Below the pieces are notes generated by a model. It made no database searches, was not told where the DNA came from, and saw nothing but the letters and a program-made list of their open reading frames with translations. A stretch of 64,000 nt of DNA from Paragonimus skrjabini miyazakii (taxonomy: Eukaryota > Platyhelminthes > Trematoda > Plagiorchiida > Troglotrematidae): contig JTDE01000275.1 in NCBI GenBank assembly GCA_014338405.1, positions 74,021 to 138,020 of the forward strand, read 5' to 3'. This document shows, in pieces, positions 11,492-25,290 of the stretch. Position numbers and translations under genes: made by a program. Each line of letters opens with the position of its first letter. Positions within the stretch are counted from its first letter, which is position 1.

Positions 11492-13413
11492 TATTTATAT
11501 AATCTAATATTCCTTGGTGCTCACCAGCAAGCTGTTTAGAGTTCCTTGTGATTTTGTAAACTGTGTACGACGTTAATCATTTACAAACCGTTAATAAATA
11601 AAAAGTCAGTTTTGCAGTTGGTTACTCTCACGGTTATTAGTGTACACTTTGAACAGTGTTCAGAAAATAAACACATGGACTAGATGAATCGATTACAGGA
11701 CGCTTGGATATTCCATACGTCCTGCTTTCTTTGAAAAAGTCTTCCCTCCCAGAAAGAATCGCAGTCCTTTCTTGTTTATTTCCTTATATACTAATACAGA
11801 AAAATACGATAGGCTAGGTACACCTAGGAAAACGTCGTTTTCTTTAGTTCAATGAAATAACAGGCGAGTGCCTTGATTACTGGAATTACATTTCCGAACG
11901 AGTTAACTTGTATAACAAAATGTTACAAATAGATGATTAACATCAAGTTGGTTTAAGCAAAAGTATTCATTGTGGACTGAAGAACATTGACAAATTTACT
12001 CGGAAACAGAATTTGAAACATCGTCTTATGAGAATAGAAAAATCTACGCTGTATATAAACGATTCTAGTAATAGACATTAAATTCCACCCTCCAATGATC
12101 GCTAAATATCTGCCAATCTGATTCTACCACACTGTCAAACAAGGTTTCAACAAAATTATCATCTATCCAACTTCCACAGGCACTAATTACACGACTTCGT
12201 TCATGGTTAACATGCAATGTTCTCTTTTCTAAAAGTGGTAACCTTCTTGAATAGAGTCATTATCATGGTTCATAAAATGTATGTTGGTTTACTTTCAATA
12301 TTTATCATATATACTTTGTCATTAAGCACGTAGAACTTGTTGTTGGCATACGTTTGATAAAACAGTCAAATATGAGGACACAGTTGAAGAGGATCTTTAC
12401 AAATGGTTAGAGGTGACACTGCATTAATTGCTCTAGTCTATTAGGTGCTCAGGTCTTATAAGATATCATCAAAAGCTGTACGTATACTGATTGATGGTGA
12501 ATAAAAATTTGAGAGTAGTGCTCAACTAGTTATTTTGACAAGCATGATAGGCAGAGGTAAATTGGATAACCCCCTCTCAACGGAAAATGTTTGAGGCAGT
12601 CTGTCAACGCGTTTGCTTTAGTGGGCTTTCGATTTCTGGGACTCTCTCAGTTCAAGCCTGAAGCGATTTCTTCGTATATTTCAGAGTGTATGGAAATTCA
12701 ACGACAGTGATTACATTGATCGAGGACCAGCCAAGAAGCAGAGTGTGCAATTTAGTCGTTCACCATTGTATGGCCGAGCTGATAATATGTCAGGTCAGAA
12801 CTGTCGTTCAGTAGACCGCGGTGGAGTTTGCAGGCATCTCTCTACCATTAGAATAAAACGCTAAGGGCTGTATTTTTCATTCCTTGGTGGTGTATTGTTT
12901 GGGCAGCCGCATAATTAGTCTGCTCTTATGGTACGGGCTATCATCGCAACAACAACAGCGAGGAAATGACTGAGATCCCTGCAGTCTTAAGAGTGGCTCT
13001 GTCTATGCTACGCTGAATATACGTGCATCACCCTAAAGAACAGTTACTGGCGGTTCATCGATGTGTAACAGTAACTTGCAATTTTACACGATTTTGTCAA
13101 TGTGATTTGTATCAAACTAGTTAACCACCTGAAGCGGTCTGATGTTTGGAACTCTACAAGCACATCGCGTTGAGCTTCAAGATGATGACCATGATGTTTC
13201 AGATGGTTTAAGTGGAACCTGCATACCAGGTTAGTGCACGTTAATGTCGCTAATTATAAATTTGAGCAAACGACAGCGAAGATGAGGCTGAAGCTGTCAG
13301 TGAAGTTTATGTCGTGCGAGACATAACGGTACCAGTTTTTCGGCGAATCTTCAGACATCAATTGACTTCTGCTAGAAGTATTTGAGTTCAGAGTTTTTCA
13401 GAAGTCGAAATTT

Positions 13414-13660
13414 ATCACATTTCAGTTTGACTGGATGTACATACCCACTGTATTGACTGAAGTAAAAGTTGGTTGGAAATTTGCATTTGAAATCAGATTA
13501 TTCAGACTGTGCGGGTGGTTGAGTGTCGAATGCCTCCTGCAATACCTCCTTTCTTCTACGCACTTGACTATCAGCCGACAAACTGGTAATATATTGGCAT
13601 TTCTGCGAGTATTCTATACAGATGGATTTTCGCCTGCCTGTTCAGTGCATTAATGAATGC
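13414..13660 (+). repeat. 247-bp direct repeat, copy 1
   Basis: Bases 13414-13660 match 16320-16566 at 245 of 247 positions with no indel; the differences are at 13434 and 13459. The two copies flank the exon at 13977-14294. Inside each copy, after ATTATTCAG, an 80-nt stretch (13506-13585) ending at a GGTAATA donor reads VRVVECRMPPAIPPFFYALDYQ, which is protein-like, but its phase (0 in, 2 out) would break the gene's reading frame. The ends show no LTR-type TG...CA. Confidence 0.85.
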
Positions 13661-13976
13661 CAGCACAAAACGAGCTCGCAGAATTTGCTGCTTGGTGATC
13701 GACTGTCGTCATTGGTTAAAACATGGAAGGGTGGCTGGTTCAGTCAAAAGTTGATGAACTCACAGACATTAATGATTTGCTCTGGGTTTGTTCTAGTCAG
13801 CACCACGAAGAAGTGGTTCAGTTCACCGAGTATTACTACTTTCAGCACTGCTGATAATAATTAGACAAATGCTGGAAAAAACAATCATACCGTCTGTTTT
13901 AAAACGATATCATTGTTATAAATAAAAAAGCCGAAACGTGGACAACAATAAGTACCGTCTTGTTTTATTGCATCAG

Positions 13977-14294
13977 GTCACACATTTGAGTGTCGTACTG
14001 GGACAATTACAAGTGTCTAACACTGCGGGAACTGCGACGTCCGACTTCGAAGTTGTGCTCGAATACGAGACTGGATTGAGTAGTGTTGTTAGCTTGGCGG
14101 AAGACGCCATACTTACTGGTGGTGCTGGAGCTCTTCTGGATGAAACGCTTTGGATCGGTGTCATGAATATCAGGGTGAAAAGTAAATCACCGCCGAAATT
14201 CACGCTCAAAAACTGCCCGGCAACTGCGAGACCTGGCGATGTGATTTACATCAGTTTGTCTGCATTTCTGCCCTTTGCTGCAGGGGATTATTCG
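13977..14294 (+). CDS. Exon: two half-modules, PGD core
   Basis: The frame is 106 codons, acceptor TTATTGCATCAG, donor TTCG/GTGAGA, phase 0 on both sides. The first half (THLSVVLGQLQVSN...DFEVVLEYETG) matches in pattern the start of the exons at 29850 and 61250. The second half ends in the core ARPGDVIYISLSAFLP followed by FAAGDYS, the same PG(D/E)xVxI core seen in the exons at 49156 and 58517. The strand is completed by FLIESLST at the start of the next exon, which supports the join. There are no transmembrane segments and one cysteine. Confidence 0.75.
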
Positions 14295-16319
14295 GTGAGA
14301 GCATTCGTATAATAGTTTTGGAAATAACTTCTGTTTGGGAATTGTATACCCCACAGGTACCATATAATGTCTTTAGGTCAATATATTATGCATTACTTTC
14401 TGCTTAGTTACTGTGTCTCTGGGTTACATTTCATCGTCTACACACACGCACAGCAATCTGTCTTAATTTATTACTACTTGCTATATATATATGTGAACAC
14501 CAGTAGTAAAATTTCATTGTTTATCGGTGACGTTGATATATTCCGGTGTGTAGTGACTGGGAAAACCTGAGCAGTTGATATCCTGGATCATCTGATATAC
14601 TCCATATGACAGTAGGTTGGATAGGTAATTTGGTTCAAGATGTGAAATCTCCGTTCTTTCAGGATGGATTCATGGCTCAGCTAGTGAAGAAACTGACGTG
14701 TCTAAGCAGAACGTTTCTATCACTAGTTCCAATATAGCCGATGTCCAGATTTTTCGCTATTTGTCCGACTTTGAAACATATTTTACAGCCCCCTCAACTG
14801 CGTTAGAATATGCCCAATATTCTGCTTTGCCATTTTGATACGCTGTTTATTTCTTGACTTTCTAAGACAATGTCGAGCAGTTTTAAGTGCATTGATTTCT
14901 TCTGTAAGTTCTTGCTCGTGCAATAAATGATTAGTACAGATTTCACTGTATATTTAAAATCATGTTAGCACGAATACACCAAAACGGAACATGCAATAAT
15001 ATCAATTACGGTAGTCATATGGCTAATAATATTGATGCAATGAACAACATATCTGTTTGCTTTTGAGACTAGCGACGACTGAAATAATTCCACTCGGACA
15101 GTGTGTAAAGCACTACGGACTGCTTTCAAATCCAGTAGGCACATTAGTCCAATATTGCAAGCATAGTATAATCAGCCAGCCAGTCACTTGATTAAACAAT
15201 CAGTTTACGCATAGGGAACAATACATGAATGAAGTAATTAACGGATGTTACGAAGTTGATTACGGGTAAGGCGGCAACTTGGATAACAGATAGGTTTTCA
15301 TAGGCCGCAACAAAATATTGTCAACAGGTAGTGGAGTCGTGCAGCTACACTAGAAAACTGCTTCCTGCTGCATTCCCAATCAACAACAGACTACAAAAGG
15401 TAACTTCTAGGAAATATCCCAGATTTAATGGATTCCACAATCCTGACTGTTATTTTGCGTTGATCGGTTTGAGTATATTCACGATGAAATGTTCATCAGA
15501 AATTCACCTAAAGTTCTAACCGTACGAATGATTAAGCACATGGTTTTTAAACTTCTGGTGCACATTTTGATGATTAAGAAAATCACCTATCAAAGAAAAA
15601 GATTCCACTGTGTAATCGTTTGGACAGCAAATCTAAAAGCTCATACTGTTTTGACTGTCGCTTTGAGCAAAACAGTTACTTCTTTCACTCAGAATTATCG
15701 AGGTGAATTTATATAGCACATATCGACATTTGTCTTTCCAAAAGTAGAACAAGATTAAAAGAGTGTTGTGATTTTAACTCGACAGACTATCATTAATTCT
15801 TTGTTACTTGCTAGTTATCTAGAGCTGGTTAACCAGTATTGATTGATAACTCAAGTAGAACTGCGTTCAACTTGACAATCCGAAGATTAACTAGTAAAAC
15901 ATCTCCCAACTCAATAAGTGATTGTATAGGGGATACACACTCAGCCTTTTGAAAAAAACTTGATTGTTGGCAACAAATTTGGTTTGTTTTAAAATTTATT
16001 TTCAAGAAAAGATGTTAAAGGAAACATCAATATTATTATTGGTAAGGAATTTTCGAATAGCGTTTTCTCAAAATGGCGTCACTTTTGATTAAAGTATGTT
16101 GTGCCTCATTATTATGATACAATAAAAGTACCAAATCACGGCGTTTATCGACAGAATTATCGTTCCATAATTTCCCATTGTTTAACAAAATATTCCAATT
16201 TATAGAAAAGCAAGCCAGTTTGCGTTGGTTTGTTTATCGGTTTTCATTCGATAAATCGAGTTAATCTGAGATAAATTTCAAAAGGATACACTAACATCGA
16301 CCGGATTTTCATTTCATTC

Positions 16320-16566
16320 ATCACATTTCAGTTTGACTGAATGTACATACCCACTGTATTGACTAAAGTAAAAGTTGGTTGGAAATTTGCATTTGAAATC
16401 AGATTATTCAGACTGTGCGGGTGGTTGAGTGTCGAATGCCTCCTGCAATACCTCCTTTCTTCTACGCACTTGACTATCAGCCGACAAACTGGTAATATAT
16501 TGGCATTTCTGCGAGTATTCTATACAGATGGATTTTCGCCTGCCTGTTCAGTGCATTAATGAATGC
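16320..16566 (+). repeat. 247-bp direct repeat, copy 2
   Basis: This is the second copy of 13414-13660, 2906 bases downstream. Differences are A for G at 16340, which makes a TGA in the frame that is open in copy 1, and A for G at 16365. Flanking sequence diverges at once on both sides. The near identity means a recent duplication, gene conversion, or an assembly duplication. Confidence 0.85.
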
Positions 16567-18352
16567 ACTGAATCACCCTACTTCTGTTGACACAATTGCG
16601 AGACAAACCGTATGTTTTGTAATTAATCGATTTGACCTATTTAAGTTGAACCAGTTGCGTTAACGACAATACTTCTTCCGTCATATCCGATTAGTTTTAA
16701 CGTAACATAAAACATCAGTAATATACAAGACGAAATTGGGTATGATGAACAGTAGCTCATTAGAAGAATAACTTGCATTAAGCAAACTACAATAATATTA
16801 GATCACAAAAGGTGAATGGGGGAAGAATTCCGTGATAGTAAGACTCAAAAATTTTAATCAGAACATGTCACATTCGACTATTTAAAATGTACCCTAATTT
16901 AAAACCAGATGATCTGGTTTGATTGCTCTTGCTCTTAAGTTTCTGTTATACATCTTTTGGAAACCTTGGCTGTCAACTATCATCTTTGTAAGACACCCTA
17001 TTTTGCACTAACATAAGCAGGTAAATCAAGTCGTGACAGTCCTCGTTCTGGCAACTCCAGACATTAACAAGTGGCAAGTTTGATGTTGGATGGATTAGAA
17101 GTGGTACAGAATCGGTCAACATTAACAGCCAAGATTCAATGATTATCTAATTCTGAAGTTGTATTTCTCCCTCATCTTTTTCACTTGTTGTTGAGGTTGT
17201 GGTCAACTTACACTACAAATGCATATTTTCAGAAGAGGTAAGCAAAAAAGGCTTGATGTCCATGAATCATAATCAGGTTAACCATGAAGCAGCAGAACAA
17301 AAACAAACCACAAAGGTTATACAATGGTTACGGTCAGAAAGATGGAATCTCTCACGCTGAATTAGTAACACAACTGACGGTGTGTACATAGGTTTCAAAT
17401 TCACAACCGGAGAGATAGAGCAGTAATGGTATACATTTTGATGACTCTCTAAACCGACGAAACTCAAAGCAGATTAAAAATTTATTCACCGAGTGCAGCA
17501 ATGCAGGCGTAATAGGCGTTACGTAGAGTATGCATTTCACATCACCGTCGTTGGTGATTCTGATCTGAAGTATTTCATTTCAAACTCGATCTCTGATCTT
17601 AGCAACACTAAACTAATTCAGGATTCAGAGGGTAGAAGTCTCATAAACTCTCTAGCCATTACCATTAAGGAGCACATAGTAATTGGACGAACAGTTTATA
17701 TGAGCCAGTCTCAAACTGTATATCGAATTTGATTTAACGGTTTACTTTGTATACAGCAGAACAACACTTAATCAGATATTTGACTGGAAAGGCTTTGAAG
17801 ATATGCACCACTTGTGTGATCTTCCGTGCAAATGTTGTGTAACGACCCCAAATATTCAAAACACGATTGAATAAAAATATCAGGATATTAATGAACAAAT
17901 TAACAAAGTAGATAAGAGGACAAATGCAATATTTTCGGTCGATAGACTGTTCCCGAGAAATAAATTGCATTTTAGTGTCATACAGGCTAGATGTGAATCA
18001 TAATCACAAAATATATCATCCACACTCAGCAAAGTTCCTACAAGCAGTGGAAGGTTTTAAAACAAAGAAACGTAGACTAAGCTCCAAAAGGGTGATGAAC
18101 ACACCACTTAGACAAAAATAAATGATAGGCAGTAAGATGGTTGAACAATAATCAGACTGACAGATAAAACAAAAACATCTCAGTCAAGATTTAATTAACT
18201 ATCAGAAAGAGGAAAGTTGAAATACATAAGCATTTGGGAAGTATATGTCTGGGTCGGGTTTTCACATGTTTGAACCTGAAAAGTCGATATATCATTGACA
18301 TTTTGGATGCCGTAAATGACTTGTTAGAAAATGCGTTCATATGGAATATCTA

Positions 18353-18420
18353 TTTGGTCTGCTTCGTAACTCAAGCGATACAAGCACTTGCGTTCAGGCT
18401 TAACTCGCTGTTGGTGAAGT
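18353..18420 (+). mobile_element. Decayed tRNA-derived SINE head
   Basis: The stretch CTTCGTAACTCAAGCGATAC then AAGCACTTGCG resembles the A-box half of the copy at 4926 (CTTTGTAACTCAGCTGATAA, AGCGCTTGCCG). The B box is too altered to call, so the assignment is tentative. Confidence 0.3.
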
Positions 18421-19396
18421 CAAAAGGGTTTTCATTAAACTTTCTTTTATAAGGGCATATATGATCACAAGAAATCTCAAGTGTTCAGTCGTGGAAACCT
18501 ATTTAGCGGCCTAGTTGTGTGTTATCGTTTAGTACAAACCTGGCATCATGGTACAGTTATCATGCTATGTAACCAAATATGTATACATATCTTTGTTTGC
18601 TCCCATTTGATACTAAACTTTGGTCGCATTTCAAGACGATTGTCTGTCAGTTCAGTTAAACCACTCCCTGCCGTGGTTGAGAAATGAGGTGACTGAACCA
18701 GCTTCATTTCACTGATCTCAACGTGTAAGTTATCAAGCAAAACATTTTGCTTGTCCTCTACTCAATGCCCAAAATATATATTATGACAAGATTTGTAATA
18801 AAGCTTATGGGCGTTATTATTGAATGATTACGTACCCAGGATGTATGCACTCAGAATGTAATGGGGTAGTCATCCTCCACTAGCACACAATCACATTTCG
18901 GATTTGAAATAGCTATTGCTTAAGTATTAACAGTCACACGACACACAATTTCTCTATTTGTTTTCTAACTCATCTTGATAAGCATTTTTACGTTTCTCAT
19001 TACGACGAGCTCAGCTGTTAACAATAGAAAATGTCTCAACAACAACCTTCCTGTTTACAGTAACTTAATATGTACTTTCAGAAGCGTAGCAATCGAAGCA
19101 AATGACTCATTAGGTAATGATGAATACTAACGCAAGTAAATTTCACTTCACTTGCAAACTTAAAGATATCACCATGCTGCTCAAATGTTGATTGGAAGTA
19201 GGTTACTTTAGAAAAATTTGAAGCAACAATAAAGGAAATAGTGCCAAATTTAATACAAGTTGCTTTTTAAACAGCACCAAAAATCTCTACCATTTTCTGC
19301 TTTAGTAATTTAACACTTACTTCATTCAAACACTTAAAAATAACTATTTGTCAGATGTGAATTATAATGATTATTTGTTTACCTTTCTTTTTGTAG

Positions 19397-19571
19397 TTTT
19401 TAATTGAAAGCCTTTCTACGTCTCTGTCTATCGCTGATGCAGAAGTTGTAATGGGTAGAGGTTTTCAAAGCACAACTGGTGATATAACAAAAAAACGAAC
19501 TTTGAATGTTCTTGATAGACTGGCCCTGGGTCAGTCAGTGCAAATCGATATAAAGAACGCAAAAAATGCTC
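19397..19571 (+). CDS. Exon: beta-rich module segment
   Basis: The acceptor CTTTCTTTTTGTAG is strong. The frame enters in phase 0 and leaves in phase 1 at ATGCTC/GTGAGT. It reads FLIESLSTSLSIADAEVVMG, then RGFQSTTGDITKKR, then LGQSVQIDIKNAKNA. FLIESLST completes the strand GDYS of the previous exon. The segment has no cysteine or hydrophobic helix, as expected of an extracellular beta module. The single base carried over (C) joins TG of the next exon to give a leucine codon. Confidence 0.75.
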
Positions 19572-22500
19572 GTGAGTTCAAGAACTAGTTTCTCCATTAA
19601 CCAAACCTGTTATGCATTTTAGTTGATCTCGATTCGGAAAAATTCCATCAGAATATATAGTCATTTTTCACACTAGGCGAAAAATGACTGAACAACAGAA
19701 ATAAATATGAAGTTTTCCTCGATTTCTTCGGCTTGTCTGATACTGATGTTCATCAAGGATTGGGCTATTTTTACTTATTAGAGTGCCTTACAATACAAAA
19801 ATATTAATCCAGAATAATTTGAGAATGTGTCAAATGCTTTATTAGTCCAGACCAGTCATGTCTGTACAAAGCTTTATATTCTGAACACAAGTCTTAACTT
19901 TGAACAATTTTTTCAGCAATATAGAAATGATTTCTCCCCGTCCAACAATTCACACCGAAATGTTTGTTATATAAGGTGACGCACTGTTCATGTGCTTTGT
20001 GGGTTTGCTGGCCGAAAAAGGAAATTGTTCAATATTCCTATTATTTCCTGGTAACTCAGACAAAACACTGTTTACTGATGAGTAGTAGGGGATTTCGATT
20101 ATCATATACATTGAACATTACCCACAATTGATCACAGCTGTCGCATTCCCATAAACATCCCAATCGGCCCCCTTCGAAAAGAAGCATTAGACTCGAGTTT
20201 CGCTCTCATTAGAGCTCGTCAGTAGTGCATATCCTTGCCAATGATGGGACTTAAACCACGGACACGCTGTTCATGAGGCAACCGTGCCACTGCGCCATTG
20301 ACCTCACATTAGACACGACCGAAGTGTCATATGTGAACACGCAACCACTTTCGCTTGTGAGTACTGATCAGGCTGCCCGATCGCCTTGAGATGAGACACA
20401 GTAACTGTCCTGCTAACTCCAGTCGATGACCCCTCGACTAAGACTTCTCTCCAAGTTGAAATGACAGAAATTATTGTCTTGTTGAGCCGACTGGAAAGTC
20501 TGTGGGAGTGCGACAACTGCGATCAATTGTGGGTGATGTTCACTCTATATGAAAACACTGTTTAGACAATCATTCGGTCTAAACTACTGACCAACAGTGC
20601 CTGAGTGACAGCAACATATGAAACTAGTATACATGAAAGATTTCACATGACAATAATATTGCTGTATATTATAGGGATGGTTTCTTGTCTCAGAAAGGAA
20701 AATCCATTTAAACAAGAAAAATTTCCAAAACTTTATCATTCCACAGGTTAAAAGATATCGATGTCAAGGGATGAATTATTCGGTTCTGTTTCGGCAGTAA
20801 TAAAAAATTTTGTTCGAGCTCTACTTTAGTGAAATTATTTGTATACAAATATCCTCACGAGTATCTCTAGCTAAATGCAGTGACCAGGTGGTTACGCTAC
20901 GATTGTGACTAAGGAATCGTTCGAGAGTATGATACCCAGATGGCAAATTTTGAATGATAGTAGAACTAAACAACAATTTATACGGCTTTCACTTAAATTT
21001 AAAAGACAGTTGTACTGGTAGGTGTAATACGGAACTGATTTAGTATTTTATACTTATAACCGCTATCGTCTCCCGACTGATTCAACAACTGTAGGTAGCG
21101 ATTAAGTAGGAACAATACAATAGGAATCTGAAAAAACAGCCGCACTCAGTAACGTTGCATTCATTGATGGGAAGAACTTCAAAGACACAATGCTGGTTCC
21201 CCTTCGTCTCACTATCCATAAAAGTATAGGTCAATTTTTAAATTTTCGGTTTTCTTCTATGTGCCGTTATGTTTTACTGGCGAAATAATGAATCGTAAGA
21301 TAATTAGACGTGTCACAGTGAAAAGAAATTTGCATTTACTTCACTAATACGTTTCTTTCTGCTTACCAAAAAACACTTTGGGTTCATGCAGCAATAGTTT
21401 TCAATTATTTTGCGAAAATTATTTTCCATAGAGAGGCATTATCCAGACGCTCTTATCAATGTCTACAGATAAACTAACAGCTCCGACACAGTATACCTAT
21501 GTTATTGACTTCATCGGTCAAATAATTAACACCTGATTCACACACAGTGTACGGTTAAAACAGGTTTATTCTATCTTAGAACGAAACGTTGTTTCGTGAA
21601 ATGACCCGTAGGATATTCACGATTATACTCTTCGTTTGTACACAATTAAGACATAGATAGCATATGAATGCAGAAATCTTCTACATGATGAGTCTATTGA
21701 CAACTAATTGCATTGATAATTGCAAATAAAACATTAAAAAGAACGGTTGTTAATTCAGTAGACACATACACATGAAATTTTCATCTCATCTCGCTAACTG
21801 AAGGTGCAAAAGTAAAATATAAAACTTCAAAAGTGAATAACGACGGTAAAAATTGAACATTATATTAAAAAGATGTATAAAGCGCTTTTTTTATTTCATC
21901 TCTCAATATGCTTTAGTATGTCTTGAATGAATCGAATGAACCGACTTGGGTTAACGTTAGTAATTTCAGATTTCTTATAACCCAATCTATCTGCCACCGT
22001 TCAAGTATGTCTATCATATAACGTCCAGCGACATGGAACAGGACATGGTTTTAGTGAAAGGTTATATATGAAAAGGAAAACCAGCATACAGTTATTTCCT
22101 TTCTGAAATTATCTTCATGAAAGTTATGTTTGTATGCATGGTTGGTGAATACGAGTTTAGTGATTTCGTAGGCTTCTTATGGGACAATATTACATATATG
22201 AAAAACTTGAAGCGTAATCACCTTGTCATATTCGGTAATTATTCATTAAGTTCAAGTTTCCACAGTGGTATACTGAAAACTTTGTTCTACAACGGAAATT
22301 AAATTGATGAGCACGTGAAAGTAACTAGAAAGAAAACGGTTGTGCCGTTATATCCAATCATTGACGCTTCATCGGTAAGTACTTAGATATCATACTACTT
22401 TGAAAAATGCTTGTGATATAAAATAAATTTGGAGAAGTGACTTCATGGTTTTGGAACATACGTTAAGTGAAAAGATTTAAAAATTGATGAAGCCGAATTC

Positions 22501-25108
22501 ATTCCGAAAATATTGGAATTTTGTTTTACACTCAAGTGAGAATTTATCAAATACAGCTGTATACGTTGAAGCTTGATTATACTTTTTCTGGATATCGCTT
22601 ATTGTTATTGAGTTCATTGAACCTTTGTTTGTACTTATACAGAATATAACTGACTTATGTATGATGTTTTTACACTTGGCCTCACATTGTTTGTCACAGA
22701 AACAATAAATCGATGTGTTGTTTTTGAGTCACAACGGGTGTATTTTTTCAGTAAGTTTGAGCAAAGTTCACGTTTACACTGAATGCCACCAAGGTGCTCT
22801 AACAGAACGTTTGGTTACATTCAAGAAAAGCTCAAGAAGTCTAAAGGTGTGAGCGACATCTTTTGATCACAATGATGTTCCGATCAACTAGCTTGTGCCC
22901 ACTCATCACATTTTTTTGAGGATTCTTAATATGTTTTTATTACATCAATCAATGGCTTATATTGTCTGTCAGTAATATGAATAATTACGTTGAGGACAAG
23001 CTGGTAAAAAACCAAGCAACGGAAAAGATAATTAACAACCAAAATTGCCATTCACGGTTGAAGTTTATTTTGTAAAATGCGTTTCAAATTATACATGAAT
23101 GTGTAATTATTGCTAATCGTTTTTTACGCATTATTTATATCAGTCTCTAGATAATCTCCTTTAGTTGCAAGTAGGTAACGCCACAGTATGACTTCATTCT
23201 GATTTTTCAAGTATAAGAAGGCAACATGTGTAACTAATAAACTTTACCAAAGACAGCTCAACCCAGAATAAAGTCTGCAATTAAACAAGGGTTATCAGGG
23301 TCGAACCATTATATGTTTTTGCATGATGATTCATTACTAACGGTCGCAGTATCTTCGAAATGCATTCAGTGAAGTCTTTGCCAACATTCCCATTTTCTTT
23401 TAACGCAAAAAACAATCAAAACTTTTTCAGTGCTTCTAACTATTCATTTTTACAGGTCAAAATGTGCTGATTTTGACTATAACACAACAATATCTTCTGT
23501 GGCCCCCGGAGATCTGCCAGCTGGAAAACCAACAGTTGAAGCTTTTAGAAAACATTCCCCGTTAAAATACACGAACTTGTACAATCGGCACAGTAAATAG
23601 ACATTCTGTACAAAGTGAATCACTGTTGTTCGCGCTGAGGTATACAAGTCTAAAATATCTGAGTCCATCATTGTAATTCCGTGATATAATACTTAGGTAG
23701 CCTTTTTTATGAGGAGACTCCAAGTTCCGAGTTATACTTCAAAAGTATTTATTAATCACAAACAGAAATGAAAAATATTTAACGGAGACATGTGATGAAA
23801 GACAGTGGCGGAGTCTACGGTCGTTTCACAATGCAAGACGTCACTGGAACTGTAATGGGAGAAAACTCTGTAAAATCCACTGACTTCGAGTTTGATTGTT
23901 ATGTAATAAGATTTCGCCACACAGTTCGTGCATAATAAAGTTACACACTCGGTTCATGGAAACTATCAAAATCTAATGCAAAATATGTGAAAAGAATACA
24001 ATCATTACTTATACTAGAAAATACATGTTAGGATTCTATATCTCTTTAGTTAATTCATTTGATCAGATAATTGAGAGCTAGGGAAAAGATGTTTTCGTGG
24101 CTGTCTGTGCTGTCCCTAAAATCCATTTATAAATCTGACACCCCCAGTGTCCGTTATTAACTGCAATGTTTGTGCTTGAGCATCATTGGTAACAGAATAA
24201 AGCATTTGGTTTTGAGTGCATGCTCTCATTTGGGTACACAGAGATTTGTGAAATTTCGCAGTGACTGGTCCGTAGTTCACATTACTTACTTATTTTGTAC
24301 GATGGAAATTTTAATCTACTCGTATGACGGGTGAGTGTCCTGTTCTTCTCAACTCACTCACATATTATTCAACTAAGAGGGAAGTGTAAGAGTTCGACGA
24401 CAAATGACGGTACATATCCTCGCTAATGTGGGTAGCTTTGAGAAACTTGTATACTAACAGATATGCATCGTAGATTCAGCCGAACTGATGCATCTTTTAT
24501 TTCGCGGAGTTGACCGGATTTATTTTGTGTAGTGCATTGCGTATGGTGGAATGCAGAATAAACTGAGGAAAAAGTTTGGACAGCTGTCGAAATTTTTATT
24601 CAGTTGGAATATCCACTCGAGTCACTGAAGGCAAGAGGAGTAGAAATTGCCAAAGTCTGTTTGTCTTTTATCTCTCCGTCTTCTCAATTACCACATTGAT
24701 ATTTTCCCGCTGATTATTTGCTACACTGGTGCCACCTGAAAACATCAAAGTATTCAAATAACACAAAAGAAGAATAGGTTTGATCTTCCAGCTGTTATAC
24801 TCCAGTTATGAACACGCTTCGAAATTTTGACATAACCTAGTTCAGCCTTGAGTGCTATTTATTTCTGATGGGATAAGTTTAACACGAATCTTCGTAGGTT
24901 CTTAGACTGACGACTGTATGAACCAAAATAAGATTATTCCCACAAACTACTAAAATCAGTTGCACAGGCTCAGAAGCTCTAACTAAGGGTCTGGAAAGTC
25001 TATATCAGCTTGATCAATTGAATAAAATGGTTGAATTATGTTTGATTTCAGACGTTTGTGTGGTATGAGCCATACTGACATATATTTATTCTATGTACCA
25101 ATTTTCAG
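19572..25108 (+). other. Intron between exons 4 and 5
   Basis: This intron is 5.5 kb. It contains the complete inverted-repeat element at 20102-20552. Otherwise it is AT-rich, with no supported exon on either strand. Confidence 0.6.
20102..20552. mobile_element. Inverted-repeat (MITE-like) element, complete copy
   Basis: The termini 20102-20156 and 20498-20552 are inverted repeats of about 55 bases with roughly 80% or better match by eye, centred on GAACATTACCCACAATTGAT and its complement near 20522-20541. The 451-bp body has no real coding frame. Segments of it recur at 10985-11491, 32755-33560 and 47475-47533, so this is a family. With no transposase, it is non-autonomous. No obvious target duplication can be seen. 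Confidence 0.65.
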
Positions 25109-25290
25109 TGGCAAACGATGTTACAGCTTCTGAGGAGGAACGAGGAATGACTATCAACGCCTACGTGCAGGTCTCACCGTTTGCTTCAACAAATATCAGA
25201 TTCTACATTATTAGTTCTTTACCGGATGGAACCGTTCACACAGAAACATGTGATGCTACGGTACAAATGAACACAACTGGTTTTACACAG
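25109..25290 (+). CDS. Exon: beta-rich module segment
   Basis: The acceptor CCAATTTTCAG precedes TG GCA AAC, phase 1 in, exactly matching the phase-1 donor at 19571. The donor ACACAG/GTTTGT leaves in phase 0. The product (ANDVTASEEERGM, TINAYVQVSP, RFYIISSLPDGTVH, ATVQMNTTGFTQ) alternates strands and polar loops; one cysteine is present. It continues the module begun in the exon at 19397. Confidence 0.75.

Larger units (their letters stand above)
10735..13976 (+). other. Intron between exons 2 and 3
   Basis: This intron is 3.2 kb. It holds inverted-repeat element copies at about 10985-11491 and the first copy of a 247-bp direct repeat at 13414-13660. Elsewhere (about 11500-13400) no gene or repeat is recognised. 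Short open frames after 13620 have no protein-like content or proper splice sites. Confidence 0.6.
14295..19396 (+). other. Intron between exons 3 and 4
   Basis: This intron is 5.1 kb, from GTGAGA to TTTTTGTAG. It contains direct-repeat copy 2 at 16320-16566 and a decayed SINE head at about 18353-18420. The remainder is AT-rich with short random frames on both strands; I see no gene. Confidence 0.6.

Noticed and set aside
13435..13653. 72-codon frame inside the 247-bp repeat, as a small gene
   Set aside because: It is present in both repeat copies only because the DNA is duplicated. The better protein-like reading inside the repeat is in another frame, and no start context or motif is visible.
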